NCBI GenBank assembly: GCA_009774625.1
Contig: VSOB01000012.1
Location: 1 to 36,038, forward strand
Reading direction: 5' to 3'
DNA length: 36,038 nucleotides
Source: Lachnospiraceae bacterium
Lineage (GTDB): Bacteria > Bacillota > Clostridia > Lachnospirales > Lachnospiraceae
Position numbers and translations under genes: made by a program
Notes under the pieces: model-generated
What the model was told of the DNA's origin: nothing
The model's database searches: none
What the model saw: the letters and a program-made list of their open reading frames with translations, nothing else
Shown here: positions 15,716 through 23,260 of the stretch, in pieces
Layout: every line of letters starts with the position of its first letter
How positions within the stretch are numbered: position 1 is the stretch's first letter

Positions 15716-17284
15716 TTAGCTGAGATAATTCAGCGGATTGACCTGCGTCCCCCCGATTAAAATTTCAAAATGCACATGCGGCCCTGTACTTCTGCCTGTA
15801 TTCCCGCTGAGGGCAATTTTCTGTCCCTGGGATACCTTTTGTCCCGCTTTCACAAGCACCTTACTCAAATGACCGTATCTGGTCTGCCTTCCGTCTCCGT
15901 GATCGATATATACCACATATCCGTAGCCGCTGCCCCAGCCGGCCTTTGTCACCACACCATCGCAGGAAGCCATAACCGCGGTCCCAATGGGGGTGGCCCA
16001 GTCGATTCCCTTATGATTGCTGGAAGCTCCTTTGGTAGGTGCGTTCCGCCTTCCGAAACCGGAGGAAAGCCGGCCGCCGGAAATCGGCTTGATATAAGTG
16101 GGCGGCGTCTTGGTGCCCCGTTCCACGATCTTGGGCACCGCCTCCATTGTCACTTCTTCTTTCTGGATTTCCCGTCCGGTCTCCGCATCATTGCGATAAG
16201 AAACTACCGCCACAACTCTCCTGTGGCCTGCCGACGGCTCCTGCCTGGTGACCCGCTCCGTTGTATACCAACTGTCATTGTCTATATAAATGACATCCGC
16301 ATCATAATCTTCCTCATAGTACTGCTGTTCCTGGCGTACCACAGACAGCTCCGGCTCCGGAGCGGTTACAATGATTTCATCTCCTACACGGATGGTGGAG
16401 CTTTCGTTTTCAATAGTGGGATTCATGTCAATCAGCCTGTCCATCGGCAGCCCGTTGTCCTCTGCGATCTGGGACAGTGTATCTCCTGACACCACCTCGT
16501 AAATTTTATTTTTCTCCTGCTTCTTTGTCACCCGTTCGATGGCTTCCTGCAGCGGTGTCACATCCTCCGGCGGCAGATACGCCTCCACAACCTCCACGGC
16601 ATCCCCGTATGCCATAGAGATCAGGCCCAGTTCATAATCGGAAAAATCCTTTTCTCCTCCGCTCTCCGGCACGCTGTCTGACTGCGCCAGACAGGCATCC
16701 ACCCCGGCCGTTCTGCGGAAATCATTGCTCTCTTCTTCCTTTTTCCTCTCTTCCTCCCGGTTCGTCACCTGAGTGGTGAGCACATTCAGTTCCCGGAAAG
16801 GATCCAGCACCAGACGGACTCCATAATTATCAGTGGTATCATACTGATCGAATACCGCATTCAAAAGCCCCAGTACATCCTGGGAGCTGGCCAGATTCAC
16901 CGTAAAATCATTGATCTTCACCGTATAGGAACGGGCCAGGGTTTCCACCTCACTGGCTTTCATTACCTCCGCCATATTGGTGATGATCGTCTCTTCCGGA
17001 TCCACTCTGCCAAAATATACCTCTTCCCCTTCTACAGCCACTTCCGCTTCCAGCATAACAGGTTCCTCACTTTCACCTGCCACCTGCAGACGGGCCTGCC
17101 TTACCAGAGCTTCCACATCCTCCGCCGCACTGGTTCCCACTGCCACACCATTCAGTGTTACATAAAAAATATTATTGCCTGTATGTTCCAGTTTCATATA
17201 ACAGGGCAGAAAGAAAGCACTGACAATAACTGCCAGTCCCATTCCTTTCAGATATGCCCATTTCATCTTGTTCGGATTTTTCAT
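15716..17284 (-). CDS. LysM-G5-M23 murein endopeptidase, membrane-anchored
   Basis: 522 residues. A signal anchor (about 12-30) is followed by an extracellular region and a charged linker (170-260). A LysM domain (262-307, YEVVSGDTLSQIAEDNGLP) binds glycan, a G5-type region (about 313-393) follows, and the C-terminal M23 zinc peptidase occupies 400-520. All M23 ligands are present: H424 and D428 in HKGIDWA, H503 and H505 in HVHFE. It should cleave peptidoglycan stem peptides or cross-links outside the membrane. It is not in an operon with murA, which has its own promoter. Its promoter region contains a WalR-like box, fitting control by the wall-stress two-component system that governs many such hydrolases. 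Confidence 0.93.
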   Translation of the reverse strand: MKNPNKMKWAYLKGMGLAVIVSAFFLPCYMKLEHTGNNIFYVTLNGVAVGTSAAEDVEALVRQARLQVAGESEEPVMLEAEVAVEGEEVYFGRVDPEETIITNMAEVMKASEVETLARSYTVKINDFTVNLASSQDVLGLLNAVFDQYDTTDNYGVRLVLDPFRELNVLTTQVTNREEERKKEEESNDFRRTAGVDACLAQSDSVPESGGEKDFSDYELGLISMAYGDAVEVVEAYLPPEDVTPLQEAIERVTKKQEKNKIYEVVSGDTLSQIAEDNGLPMDRLIDMNPTIENESSTIRVGDEIIVTAPEPELSVVRQEQQYYEEDYDADVIYIDNDSWYTTERVTRQEPSAGHRRVVAVVSYRNDAETGREIQKEEVTMEAVPKIVERGTKTPPTYIKPISGGRLSSGFGRRNAPTKGASSNHKGIDWATPIGTAVMASCDGVVTKAGWGSGYGYVVYIDHGDGRQTRYGHLSKVLVKAGQKVSQGQKIALSGNTGRSTGPHVHFEILIGGTQVNPLNYLS

Positions 17285-17318
17285 ACTTATTTTGCAGACT
17301 TTCTGTTCTTATGAACAA

Positions 17319-17385
17319 ACAATAGAAAGCACACTGTGTGAACTTTCTATTGTCATGAATGACTGCCGTTTCCGCCAACAGTCAT
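17319..17385 (-). promoter_or_regulatory. Two consecutive hairpins in leader of the M23 peptidase gene
   Basis: ACAATAGAAAG (17319-17329) pairs perfectly with CTTTCTATTGT (17343-17353), with a small CACAC/GTGTG stem in its loop. ATGACTG (17359-17365) pairs with CAGTCAT (17379-17385). Both lie between the predicted transcription start (about 17401) and the gene. Neither has a T tract on the minus strand, so they are more likely mRNA-stability or regulatory stems than terminators. Confidence 0.55.
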
Positions 17386-17401
17386 GTAATAATTCTGTAA
17401 C
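17385..17401 (+). promoter_or_regulatory. WalR (YycF)-like box
   Basis: TGTAAT-AATTC-TGTAAC matches the published WalR direct-repeat consensus TGTWAH-N5-TGTWAH at every defined position. It overlaps the predicted start site of the M23 peptidase transcript, a position typical of repression, and lies upstream of the dinB promoter. The target type (murein hydrolase) supports it, but chance matches in AT-rich DNA are possible. Confidence 0.45.
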
Positions 17402-17407
17402 ACTTTT

Positions 17408-17436
17408 ATTCTAACAGTTAATTTTTTACTTGTAAA
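17408..17436 (-). promoter_or_regulatory. Promoter of M23 peptidase gene
   Basis: The minus strand has TTTACA (17436-17431), a 17-bp spacer and TAGAAT (17413-17408). Its -35 box occupies the same bases as the -35 box of the divergent dinB promoter. Confidence 0.65.
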
Positions 17437-17458
17437 GATTTTTCCATATCTGTACAAT
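17430..17458 (+). promoter_or_regulatory. Promoter of dinB
   Basis: TTGTAA (17430-17435), a 17-bp spacer and TACAAT (17453-17458). The -35 overlaps that of the divergent M23 peptidase promoter, so the two polymerases should compete. No LexA box (GAAC-N4-GTTC type) was found here. Confidence 0.6.
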
Positions 17459-17480
17459 GAAGAGTAAACAGGAGGTGCGC

Positions 17481-18698
17481 ATGGATTCGATTATATTTCA
17501 TATAGATGTTAATTCTGCCTATTTAAGCTGGACTGCACTGGAGCGTCTCTCAGACGGTGATACCCAGGACCTGCGGCTGATCCCTTCCATCGTAGGCGGC
17601 GATATGGAAAAACGCCGCGGCGTAGTACTGGCCAAATCCGATCCAGCCAGAAAATACGGCATCAAAACCGGCGAGCCGGTGGTCAATGCATTCCGGAAAT
17701 GTCCATCTCTGATTATGGTACCGCCGGATCATACCCTGTATGCAAAATGTTCCGGAGAGTTGATGACATATCTGTCAGATTTTTGTCCTGATATTGAACA
17801 GGTCAGTGTGGACGAATGTTATATGGACTTTACTCCCATAGCACAGCAATATAAGACACCTGTGTCAGGGGCAGACCATATCCGGGAAGAAATCCTGAAA
17901 ACCTTTGGTTTTACAGTAAATATAGGGGTTTCCGACCGCAGGGTACTGGCCAAAATGGCCTCCGATTTCCAAAAACCCAACCTGACACATACGTTATTTT
18001 CCTGGGAAATTGAAAAAAAGATGTGGACGCTTCCGGTTTCTTCTTTATATATGTGCGGAAACTCCAGCGTGGAAACACTGCGGAAGCTGGAAATCCTTAC
18101 CATTGGAGATCTGGCCCGCACCGATCCGCAAATTCTGGAAGCCCATTTAAAAAGTCATGGACGGCTGCTCTGGCAGTATGCCAATGGCATAGATGACGCT
18201 CCTGTCATCACCCGGCCGGTCAAAGCCAAAGGCATCGGCAACTCCATTACGCTTCCTCAGGATGCCGTGACCGCCCGCCAGGCCAAAACCGCCCTGCTCT
18301 CTCTGTCGGAATCCGTGGCATCCAGACTGCGGGCTGCCCGACAGCAGGCTCTGTCAGAAAGCATCGAAATCAAATATGCCGACTTTCAGACCGTATCCCA
18401 TCAGACCACCTTTTCCGCTCCGGTGGACAATGACCGGATGATTTATGAAACCGCCTGCAGACTCTTTGACGAAATATGGAATCAGGCGCCCATCCGTCTC
18501 CTGGGAATCCGTACCGCAAAGCTCTGTCAGACCGGAGAGGCGGTGCAACTGTCCCTGTTTGATCTGGAACAGCCGCAGCGATACGAAAAACAGCATAAAC
18601 TGGACGAAACCATTGACGCCATACGAAAACGCTACGGAAAAGACGCCGTAGTCCGGGGCAGTCTGCTGGGCCGGGGCGAAGAATTTAAAAAGCATTGA
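17481..18698 (+). CDS. dinB: DNA polymerase IV (Y-family translesion polymerase)
   Basis: 405 residues from the ATG at 17481, which has AGGAGG upstream; an in-frame ATG at 17457 lies inside the promoter -10 and cannot be used. The Y-family palm has HIDVNSAYLSW and the catalytic SVDECYMDF. A helix-hairpin-helix thumb region (LEILTIGDLART) and a little-finger domain follow. The C-terminal LSLF segment (QLSLFDL) is a good beta-clamp-binding motif (QLSLF). It extends primers past damaged bases at low fidelity. It converges on a flavin reductase-like gene with only three bases between the stops. Confidence 0.94.
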   Translation: MDSIIFHIDVNSAYLSWTALERLSDGDTQDLRLIPSIVGGDMEKRRGVVLAKSDPARKYGIKTGEPVVNAFRKCPSLIMVPPDHTLYAKCSGELMTYLSDFCPDIEQVSVDECYMDFTPIAQQYKTPVSGADHIREEILKTFGFTVNIGVSDRRVLAKMASDFQKPNLTHTLFSWEIEKKMWTLPVSSLYMCGNSSVETLRKLEILTIGDLARTDPQILEAHLKSHGRLLWQYANGIDDAPVITRPVKAKGIGNSITLPQDAVTARQAKTALLSLSESVASRLRAARQQALSESIEIKYADFQTVSHQTTFSAPVDNDRMIYETACRLFDEIWNQAPIRLLGIRTAKLCQTGEAVQLSLFDLEQPQRYEKQHKLDETIDAIRKRYGKDAVVRGSLLGRGEEFKKH

Positions 18699-18701
18699 CG
18701 C

Positions 18702-19265
18702 TTACTTTTTCCGCACACTATAACCAAAAGTCCCTATCGCCCTGCCCAGTGCATAATAGGTCCCATGGGAATATACGATTGGCCTTGCCTTTGACAGATC
18801 AAACTTACCACTCCTGTCCATATAACCTTCCTGGGCATGGACACAGGTCACTTTTGCCAGAAACATATCGTGACTTCCCAGCTCCAGCACATCTGTCACC
18901 TTACATTCGATGTTTACCGGACTTTCTGCAACCAGCGGCGCACCCACTGTCTCGGATGGCACTGGCGTCAGGTTCATTTCTTTCCACTTATTTACATCCC
19001 TGCCGCTTCTGACACCACAGTAATCTGTGGCAAACGCCAGCTTTTCTGTGGTCAGATTGATCACAAACTCTCCGCTTTCCCGGATCATGGCATAAGAATG
19101 CCGCTCCTTTCTGACAGAGATCGAAAGCATGGGCGGATCCGAACAGACCGTCCCGGTCCATGCCACCGTAAACAGGTTTTGCTCTCCTGCACGGCCCGCC
19201 GTACTGACCAGTACGGCAGGCAGGGGATAGAGCATATTGCCCGGCTTCCAAATCTGCTTGCTCAT
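18702..19265 (-). CDS. Flavin reductase-like (FMN-binding split barrel) protein
   Basis: 187 residues from the ATG at 19265, chosen for AGGAAGG upstream; a longer frame would overlap the preceding gene. It shows the flavin_reductase-like fold: MLYPLPAVLVSTAG at the N-terminus, NLFTVAWTGTVCSDPPMLSISVR, the RHSYAMIRESGEFVINL core, and NIECKVTDVLELGSHDMFLAKV. Members bind FMN and reduce flavin or act as electron carriers in anaerobes; the partner and substrate are not visible. It lies 67 bp after a coiled-coil membrane protein gene and is probably co-transcribed with it. Confidence 0.88.
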   Translation of the reverse strand: MSKQIWKPGNMLYPLPAVLVSTAGRAGEQNLFTVAWTGTVCSDPPMLSISVRKERHSYAMIRESGEFVINLTTEKLAFATDYCGVRSGRDVNKWKEMNLTPVPSETVGAPLVAESPVNIECKVTDVLELGSHDMFLAKVTCVHAQEGYMDRSGKFDLSKARPIVYSHGTYYALGRAIGTFGYSVRKK

Positions 19266-19332
19266 AAACACATCCTTCCTGCTGACTGCCGTAATCTCTC
19301 CGGATTTCCTCTTACCGCCTTCTCTTTGACCG

Positions 19333-20307
19333 TCATGCAAAAAATCCCAGAATATTTGCAATCAAAACCCCCAGATTCCCCAGGGAAGCCAGCAATATAA
19401 CTGCCAAAAGGGCATATATTCCCTTTCTTCCCGGCTTGTCCTTCTGTATGCTCTCACTGAGCGTTTTGATCTGATTTTTATTTTCTTCCAGCAGCACCGC
19501 CTGTACATTTCTGTAAACTTTCACGCTTTCCCGGTGCATAAACTCCTGCAGCTCCGCAGAAGATGCTTTTAATGTTTCCTCAATCTCTCCGGCAAGCTCC
19601 CCGCTCTCCGCAAATGCTTCTTTCATTTCTTCCACGGCAGCTCTTATCTTGTCCAGTTCCTGCCTCATTTCCGAAAGAGCCGTTCCCGACTCTTCTCTGG
19701 CCGACTGCTCTTTTACCTGCATTCTGTTCAGTTCTGACAAAACAGATTCTGACAATTCCCGCAGAGTCCCCATATCGCTGTGCACGTTTGCCAGCTCTTT
19801 CTGCAATGTCCCGCCGCTGCATGCTTCCATAAGCGCCGTCTGTGCGGCTGCCGCATCCCTGCGCATATCCGCCAGCTCTTTCTGAATCACTCCGGCTTCA
19901 TCTCTGGCAGCTTCTGCTGCCGTCTGCGCCGCCGTCAGGCCTTTCAGGACCTCACCCTGCTCTTTCAGTTCCCGCTCCGTTCCCGCCTGCATGGATGCCA
20001 GATCTCTGCGTACCTCTTCCAGTGCCTCCTGCAGAGCGGCAAGCTGGCCATTCTCCTGCTTTTCCTTTTCATCCAGCTCTGCCAGGGCACGGCCGGCCAG
20101 TGTATTTACCTTTTCCGCCAGCGACCGTATCTTCTCAGCCGACTCCACATTTTTCAGATTCAGCCTGCGCATTTCCTGCATACATTCATCATATTCTTTT
20201 CTCTGTGTTCTCAGACGGTCCAGCTCCTGAGCTTCCGCCTGGGTATTTGCATTAATGATCTCCTGGGCGTTGAACCGCTGGGACAGCCTGTTCATAAAAT
20301 TGTCCAT
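19333..20307 (-). CDS. Coiled-coil protein with C-terminal membrane anchor, function unknown
   Basis: 324 residues. Nearly the whole length (about 15-290) is Glu/Ala/Gln/Lys-rich and predicted to form long coiled coils, ending in one hydrophobic segment (about 298-322, GIYALLAVILLASLGNLGVLI) that would anchor it by its C-terminus with the rod in the cytoplasm. GGAGG precedes the ATG. I recognise no family; tail-anchored rods like this can act as scaffolds, but no function can be assigned. It has its own promoter and is followed by the flavin reductase-like gene. Confidence 0.8.
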   Translation of the reverse strand: MDNFMNRLSQRFNAQEIINANTQAEAQELDRLRTQRKEYDECMQEMRRLNLKNVESAEKIRSLAEKVNTLAGRALAELDEKEKQENGQLAALQEALEEVRRDLASMQAGTERELKEQGEVLKGLTAAQTAAEAARDEAGVIQKELADMRRDAAAAQTALMEACSGGTLQKELANVHSDMGTLRELSESVLSELNRMQVKEQSAREESGTALSEMRQELDKIRAAVEEMKEAFAESGELAGEIEETLKASSAELQEFMHRESVKVYRNVQAVLLEENKNQIKTLSESIQKDKPGRKGIYALLAVILLASLGNLGVLIANILGFFA

Positions 20308-20358
20308 GTATCTTCCTCCGCACCTTATCTTCTATCCGCTTTACAACTTATCTATCGC

Positions 20359-20576
20359 TTATTCTATCATTTCTACGAAAAATTGACAACTGTGCAGTCG
20401 GATATAGTCAGGGGAAACGTCTGTGACTCTATAAGCTCCAATGCGGCGGATCACCGGATTTGTACGTACTCTTTCTGGCAATTCTTTATAGGTTTCGATG
20501 CTCATAACTGCCAATTCACCCGATCATTCTTTACAACGAAAAGTGGTTCATGCCCCTGCTTGTGCAATCTGCACAC
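20359..20576 (-). pseudogene. Relic of a Phd/YefM-type antitoxin gene, frameshifted
   Basis: Two short minus-strand frames join across one frameshift. The first (from 20576) reads VCRLHKQGHEPLFVVKNDR. The second, shifted by one base, continues GELAVMSIETYKEL. Together they match the conserved core of Phd/YefM antitoxins (H..GEP.FVTKNG.GDLVVMSIETYE.L), as I recall the family. The usual N-terminal DNA-binding segment is missing: a stop lies immediately upstream. After the core the frame continues for about 33 residues with no clear family and stops at 20359. A separate 48-codon reading (start 20505) is just the second half. The promoter of the next gene overlaps its end, which fits a decayed gene. 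A partner RelE/ParE toxin is not evident. Confidence 0.6.
20361..20389 (-). promoter_or_regulatory. Promoter of coiled-coil protein gene
   Basis: The minus strand has TTGTCA (20389-20384), a 17-bp spacer and TAGAAT (20366-20361), with a predicted start near 20354. It lies within the 3' end of the antitoxin relic. Confidence 0.6.
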
Positions 20577-20658
20577 TTATCATTATAATTCAACTTTTCT
20601 TTTATAATATTTTACCATATTGTTACACTTTGTTCATATTTTATTCATAAACATATGC

Positions 20659-20664
20659 TATACT
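20659..20664 (+). promoter_or_regulatory. Extended -10 promoter of PNPOx-like gene
   Basis: TATACT preceded by TG one base upstream (TGCTATACT) in very AT-rich DNA; no good -35 box is visible. The predicted start is near 20671, leaving a leader of about 195 bases. Confidence 0.45.
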
Positions 20665-20670
20665 TAATTC

Positions 20671-20865
20671 AGCTTGAAGGACGACATATATAAGTTCTTC
20701 CTAACACAGATAGATAATTTTTTCATAATAGCCCCGGTGGTCAGAGATGATTGCCGGGGCACTCCTCATTTTACAGATTCTATCGCCGGAAGGACAAAGC
20801 CCCTGGCCCAAAGGTATTCCGATCATACCATATAACTACTATCCATAGGAAGGAAAAGCTATTTC
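20671..20865 (+). ncRNA. Structured 5' leader with competing stems, class unknown
   Basis: GCCCCGG (20731-20737) pairs with CCGGGGC (20754-20760). The same 3' arm, GCCGGGGC (20753-20760), can instead pair with GCCCCTGGC (20799-20807, one bulge). The two stems exclude each other, as in attenuators and riboswitches. CGGAA and TTCCG also flank 20787-20821. The ribosome binding site (AGGAAGG) lies downstream at about 20850. I do not recognise an Rfam class; a GGACAAAGCC segment faintly recalls c-di-GMP-I, but the rest of that motif is missing. Confidence 0.35.
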
Positions 20866-21336
20866 ATGAGAAGAAAAGACAGAGAAATCACCGACAAAGA
20901 AAAGATCCGGCAGATCGTTGAGAGCTGTTACTGCTGCCGCATCGGCTTCTGCGATGAAGGACAGGTGTATATTGTACCGCTGAATTTTGGATATGTGATC
21001 CGGCAGGAGCAGTATACCTTCTATTTTCACAGTGCAAAAGAAGGCCGTAAGATAGATTTGATTCAAAAAAATCCCCATGTGGGGATTGAGCTGGATACAG
21101 GCGGCCAGCTCATTGTATCCGACCTGGCCTGTGGCTGTTCGACCCGCTACCAGAGCATTATTGCAAACGGCATCCTGCATATGGTAACGGACCCTGCCGA
21201 GAAAGAAGCCGGTCTGCTTTCCATTCTGGAACACACCACAGGAAAGCGGGACTGGCATTTTGACCATGCAATGCTGCAGGCTGTCAGTGTATTCAAGGCA
21301 GACATCACCAACCTCTCCTGCAAAGAACATGAATAA
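20866..21336 (+). CDS. Pyridoxamine 5'-phosphate oxidase-fold flavoprotein (NimA-like)
   Basis: 156 residues. This is a split-barrel FMN/F420-type protein of the PNPOx-like class that includes NimA 5-nitroimidazole reductases. It opens with a charged helix, then IVESCYCCRIGFCDEGQVYIVPLNFGYV, YTFYFHSAKEGRKIDLIQKNPHVGIELD and a C-terminal LEHTTGKRDWHFD. These follow the family order for flavin and substrate contacts. The residue equivalent to the NimA active-site histidine region is FHSA. The true substrate is unknown, and drug resistance should not be assumed. It is monocistronic with a long structured leader. It converges on the hemolysin III-type gene 29 bases away. Confidence 0.85.
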   Translation: MRRKDREITDKEKIRQIVESCYCCRIGFCDEGQVYIVPLNFGYVIRQEQYTFYFHSAKEGRKIDLIQKNPHVGIELDTGGQLIVSDLACGCSTRYQSIIANGILHMVTDPAEKEAGLLSILEHTTGKRDWHFDHAMLQAVSVFKADITNLSCKEHE

Positions 21337-21365
21337 ACCGACAAATGATGCATTCAGCGTTACTG

Positions 21366-22016
21366 TTATGCCACATATCCATACATAAAGATAAAATGAC
21401 AGATGCTTCCGCCGATCACGAATAAATGAAATATTTCATGGGAGCCGAAATTTTCGTGCTTTCCGTTGAAGATCGGAAGTTTCAATGCATAGATCACACC
21501 GCCTATGGTATATACGATACCGCCGGCCAGCAGCCACAGAAACGCCCCCAAAGGCAGCAGCGCCCGAAGCTGACCGAATACAAGGACGCACACCCATCCC
21601 AGTGCAATATAAACCGCAGAAGAAAACCATTTGGGGCAGGTGATCCACAGTACATTGACAGTCATGCCAAACATTGCAATCCCCCATACCAGCCCCAGCA
21701 AAAACAGTCCGGTCCTGCCTTCCAGTACGATCAGGCAGACCGGCGTATAGGAGCCTGCAATCATAACGAATATCATCATATGGTCTATTTTACGGAATAC
21801 TTTCAGCGCTTTGGCCGATACGTTCACCGCATGATAGGTGGTACTGGCTCCATATAGCAGGATCATACTGAGCATAAAGATTCCCATTGCGGCAAAGCAG
21901 GTAGTGCCCGCACTCATTCCCGATTTTACCAGCAAAGGCACCGAAGCAAACACTGCCATCATCATACCTATAAAATGTGTAATCGCACTTCCCGGTTCTC
22001 TTATCGTAATCTGCAT
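21366..22016 (-). CDS. Hemolysin III / PAQR-type seven-helix membrane protein
   Basis: 216 residues with about seven hydrophobic segments. The HlyIII/PAQR signature is present: EPGSAITHFIG near the N-terminus, LYGASTTYHAV (family Ser/His), IDHMMIFVMIAGSYTPVC, and a C-terminal HEIFHLFVIGGSICHF with two His. These conserved His and Asp residues form the presumed zinc site of PAQR hydrolases. The name hemolysin comes from one early report and says little about function; membrane lipid metabolism is more likely. GGAGGTGT precedes the ATG. The leader contains a two-part hairpin. Confidence 0.9.
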   Translation of the reverse strand: MQITIREPGSAITHFIGMMMAVFASVPLLVKSGMSAGTTCFAAMGIFMLSMILLYGASTTYHAVNVSAKALKVFRKIDHMMIFVMIAGSYTPVCLIVLEGRTGLFLLGLVWGIAMFGMTVNVLWITCPKWFSSAVYIALGWVCVLVFGQLRALLPLGAFLWLLAGGIVYTIGGVIYALKLPIFNGKHENFGSHEIFHLFVIGGSICHFIFMYGYVA

Positions 22017-22036
22017 TCTGACACCTCCATATATCC

Positions 22037-22076
22037 AGATACTTATATGTAGTTTTTATTACTACTTGTTGTATCT
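22037..22076 (-). promoter_or_regulatory. Two-part hairpin in leader of hemolysin III-type gene
   Basis: AGATAC (22037-22042) pairs with GTATCT (22071-22076), and inside it GTAGT (22049-22053) pairs with ACTAC (22061-22065). It lies between the predicted start and the ribosome binding site; it could be an operator or an mRNA stem. Confidence 0.35.
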
Positions 22077-22079
22077 ATA

Positions 22080-22108
22080 ATATTACGTTATATTATATGC
22101 AATGTCAA
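22080..22108 (-). promoter_or_regulatory. Promoter of hemolysin III-type gene
   Basis: The minus strand has a perfect TTGACA (22108-22103), a 17-bp spacer and TAATAT (22085-22080). Confidence 0.55.
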
Positions 22109-22120
22109 TAAGAAATACCC

Positions 22121-22402
22121 CTATCTTTCATTTTTTTCATCCTCTTCGATCACCTGTATTTCCAGATAATCAAAATCCACCGCCTCAATGAAGCAGTCCT
22201 TTACAAATCTGGCTTTGGCGTGACGCTTAAAATCATTCACCACCGCGTCAAGCCAGATAGGCTGCTCCAGATCAAACCGGCCGCAGCACTCTTCCAAAGC
22301 GGCAAACACTTTATGAGTCCTGGTATCCTCTTCCGGTCTTTCAACCACCGTATCCCGAATCATCCTGTTGTCCTTCCATAATTTACACCACATGCGAAAC
22401 AT
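22121..22402 (-). CDS. Small conserved hypothetical protein
   Basis: 93 residues from the ATG at 22402, chosen for GGAGGTGAAAGG upstream. The sequence is soluble, mixed acidic and basic, opening MFRMWCKLWKDNRMIRDTVV and ending in an acidic tail (VIEEDEKNER). I believe I have seen similar short proteins (THK.F.AL...FDL..PIWLD....FK.H..ARF..D.FIE...FDYLEI.VIEED) annotated as hypothetical in Lachnospiraceae, but I know no function. The clean ribosome binding site and composition support a real gene. It is divergent from the alarmone synthetase gene. Confidence 0.75.
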   Translation of the reverse strand: MFRMWCKLWKDNRMIRDTVVERPEEDTRTHKVFAALEECCGRFDLEQPIWLDAVVNDFKRHAKARFVKDCFIEAVDFDYLEIQVIEEDEKNER

Positions 22403-22495
22403 CTGAATCCTTTCACCTCCTCTGTCTTTTTGCACAATACTTTTTTCCTATTTATTAATTTTTCGTGAATAATACACATCCCAATTGTTTTGTGA

Positions 22496-22501
22496 TATAA
22501 T
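22496..22501 (+). promoter_or_regulatory. Extended -10 promoter of alarmone synthetase gene
   Basis: TATAAT with an upstream TG at the extended position (TGATATAAT); no clear -35. The predicted start is near 22508. Confidence 0.5.
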
Positions 22502-22564
22502 CATATTACAGTAGCTCTTGGCATACAATAATAGTATTCTGCCATAAACAAACGAGGTATGCAA

Positions 22565-23227
22565 ATGGAATTTAAACCTTCATCAGACAGCGGCGTGGAC
22601 TCATGGAAGGAAGTCACACTAATTTACAATTCAGCATTAAAGGAAATCGGAACCAAGCTGGAAATTTTAAATGATGAATTTCAGCATGTGCATAGATATA
22701 ATCCGATTGAGCATATCAAATCCAGGCTGAAATCGCCGGAAAGCATTGTCAAAAAGCTCAAAAAGCACGGCTATGAATCCACCATAGAAAATATGGTGAA
22801 TTATGTAAATGATATAGCCGGCATCCGTGTCATCTGCTCCTTTACATCCGATATTTACCGGATCGCAGAGATGATCGCCAACCAGAGTGACATTAAAGTG
22901 CTTTCTGTCAAGGATTATATCAAGCACCCCAAGCCCAGCGGTTACAGAAGCTATCATATGATCGTTTCCATCCCCATCTTTCTGTCGGACAGAAGCGCCG
23001 ATACCAAAGTGGAGATACAGATCCGCACTGTGGCAATGGATTTCTGGGCCAGCCTGGAACACAAGATCAATTACAAATTTGAAGGAAAAGCTCCCGTATT
23101 CATCAAAAACGAACTGGTCGAATGTGCCAAGATTATTTATGAACTGGATGACCGGATGCTTTCCCTCAACGATCAGGTACTTACATACAGCAAACGGGCG
23201 AAAAGCGACAGTGTAAACGCTCCCTGA
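22565..23227 (+). CDS. Small alarmone synthetase, RelQ/YjbM-like (p)ppGpp synthetase
   Basis: 220 residues from the second of two ATGs (22565), which has GAGG at proper spacing. It transfers pyrophosphate from ATP to GDP or GTP to make ppGpp or pppGpp. The RelA/SpoT synthetase domain covers most of the protein: R..SPESIVKKLKK, NYVNDIAGIRVIC, the KPSGYRSYHM substrate loop, VEIQIRT and ASLEHKINYK. There is no hydrolase, TGS or ACT domain, which defines the short synthetases. In Firmicutes these answer transcriptional or wall-stress cues rather than the ribosome. It ends in a terminator that overlaps its stop codon. Confidence 0.92.
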   Translation: MEFKPSSDSGVDSWKEVTLIYNSALKEIGTKLEILNDEFQHVHRYNPIEHIKSRLKSPESIVKKLKKHGYESTIENMVNYVNDIAGIRVICSFTSDIYRIAEMIANQSDIKVLSVKDYIKHPKPSGYRSYHMIVSIPIFLSDRSADTKVEIQIRTVAMDFWASLEHKINYKFEGKAPVFIKNELVECAKIIYELDDRMLSLNDQVLTYSKRAKSDSVNAP

Positions 23228-23249
23228 CACAGGTTCAGGGAGCGTTTTT
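23215..23249. terminator. Shared terminator between alarmone synthetase and galE
   Basis: AACGCTCCCTG (23216-23226) pairs with CAGGGAGCGTT (23236-23246). On the plus strand it is followed by TTTTT and starts within the last codons of the synthetase gene. It can also serve galE on the opposite strand, where the T run is shorter. Confidence 0.88.
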
Positions 23250-23260
23250 CCGTCTTGCTT

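Noticed and set aside
17303..17316. LexA/SOS box near dinB (GTTCTTATGAAC)
   Set aside because: The half-sites are in the order GTTC...GAAC, opposite to the Gram-positive SOS box GAAC...GTTC, and it lies far from the dinB promoter.
20775..20825. c-di-GMP-I riboswitch
   Set aside because: Only a GGACAAAGCC-like segment matches; the paired GGCAAACC-type half and the tetraloop receptor are absent.
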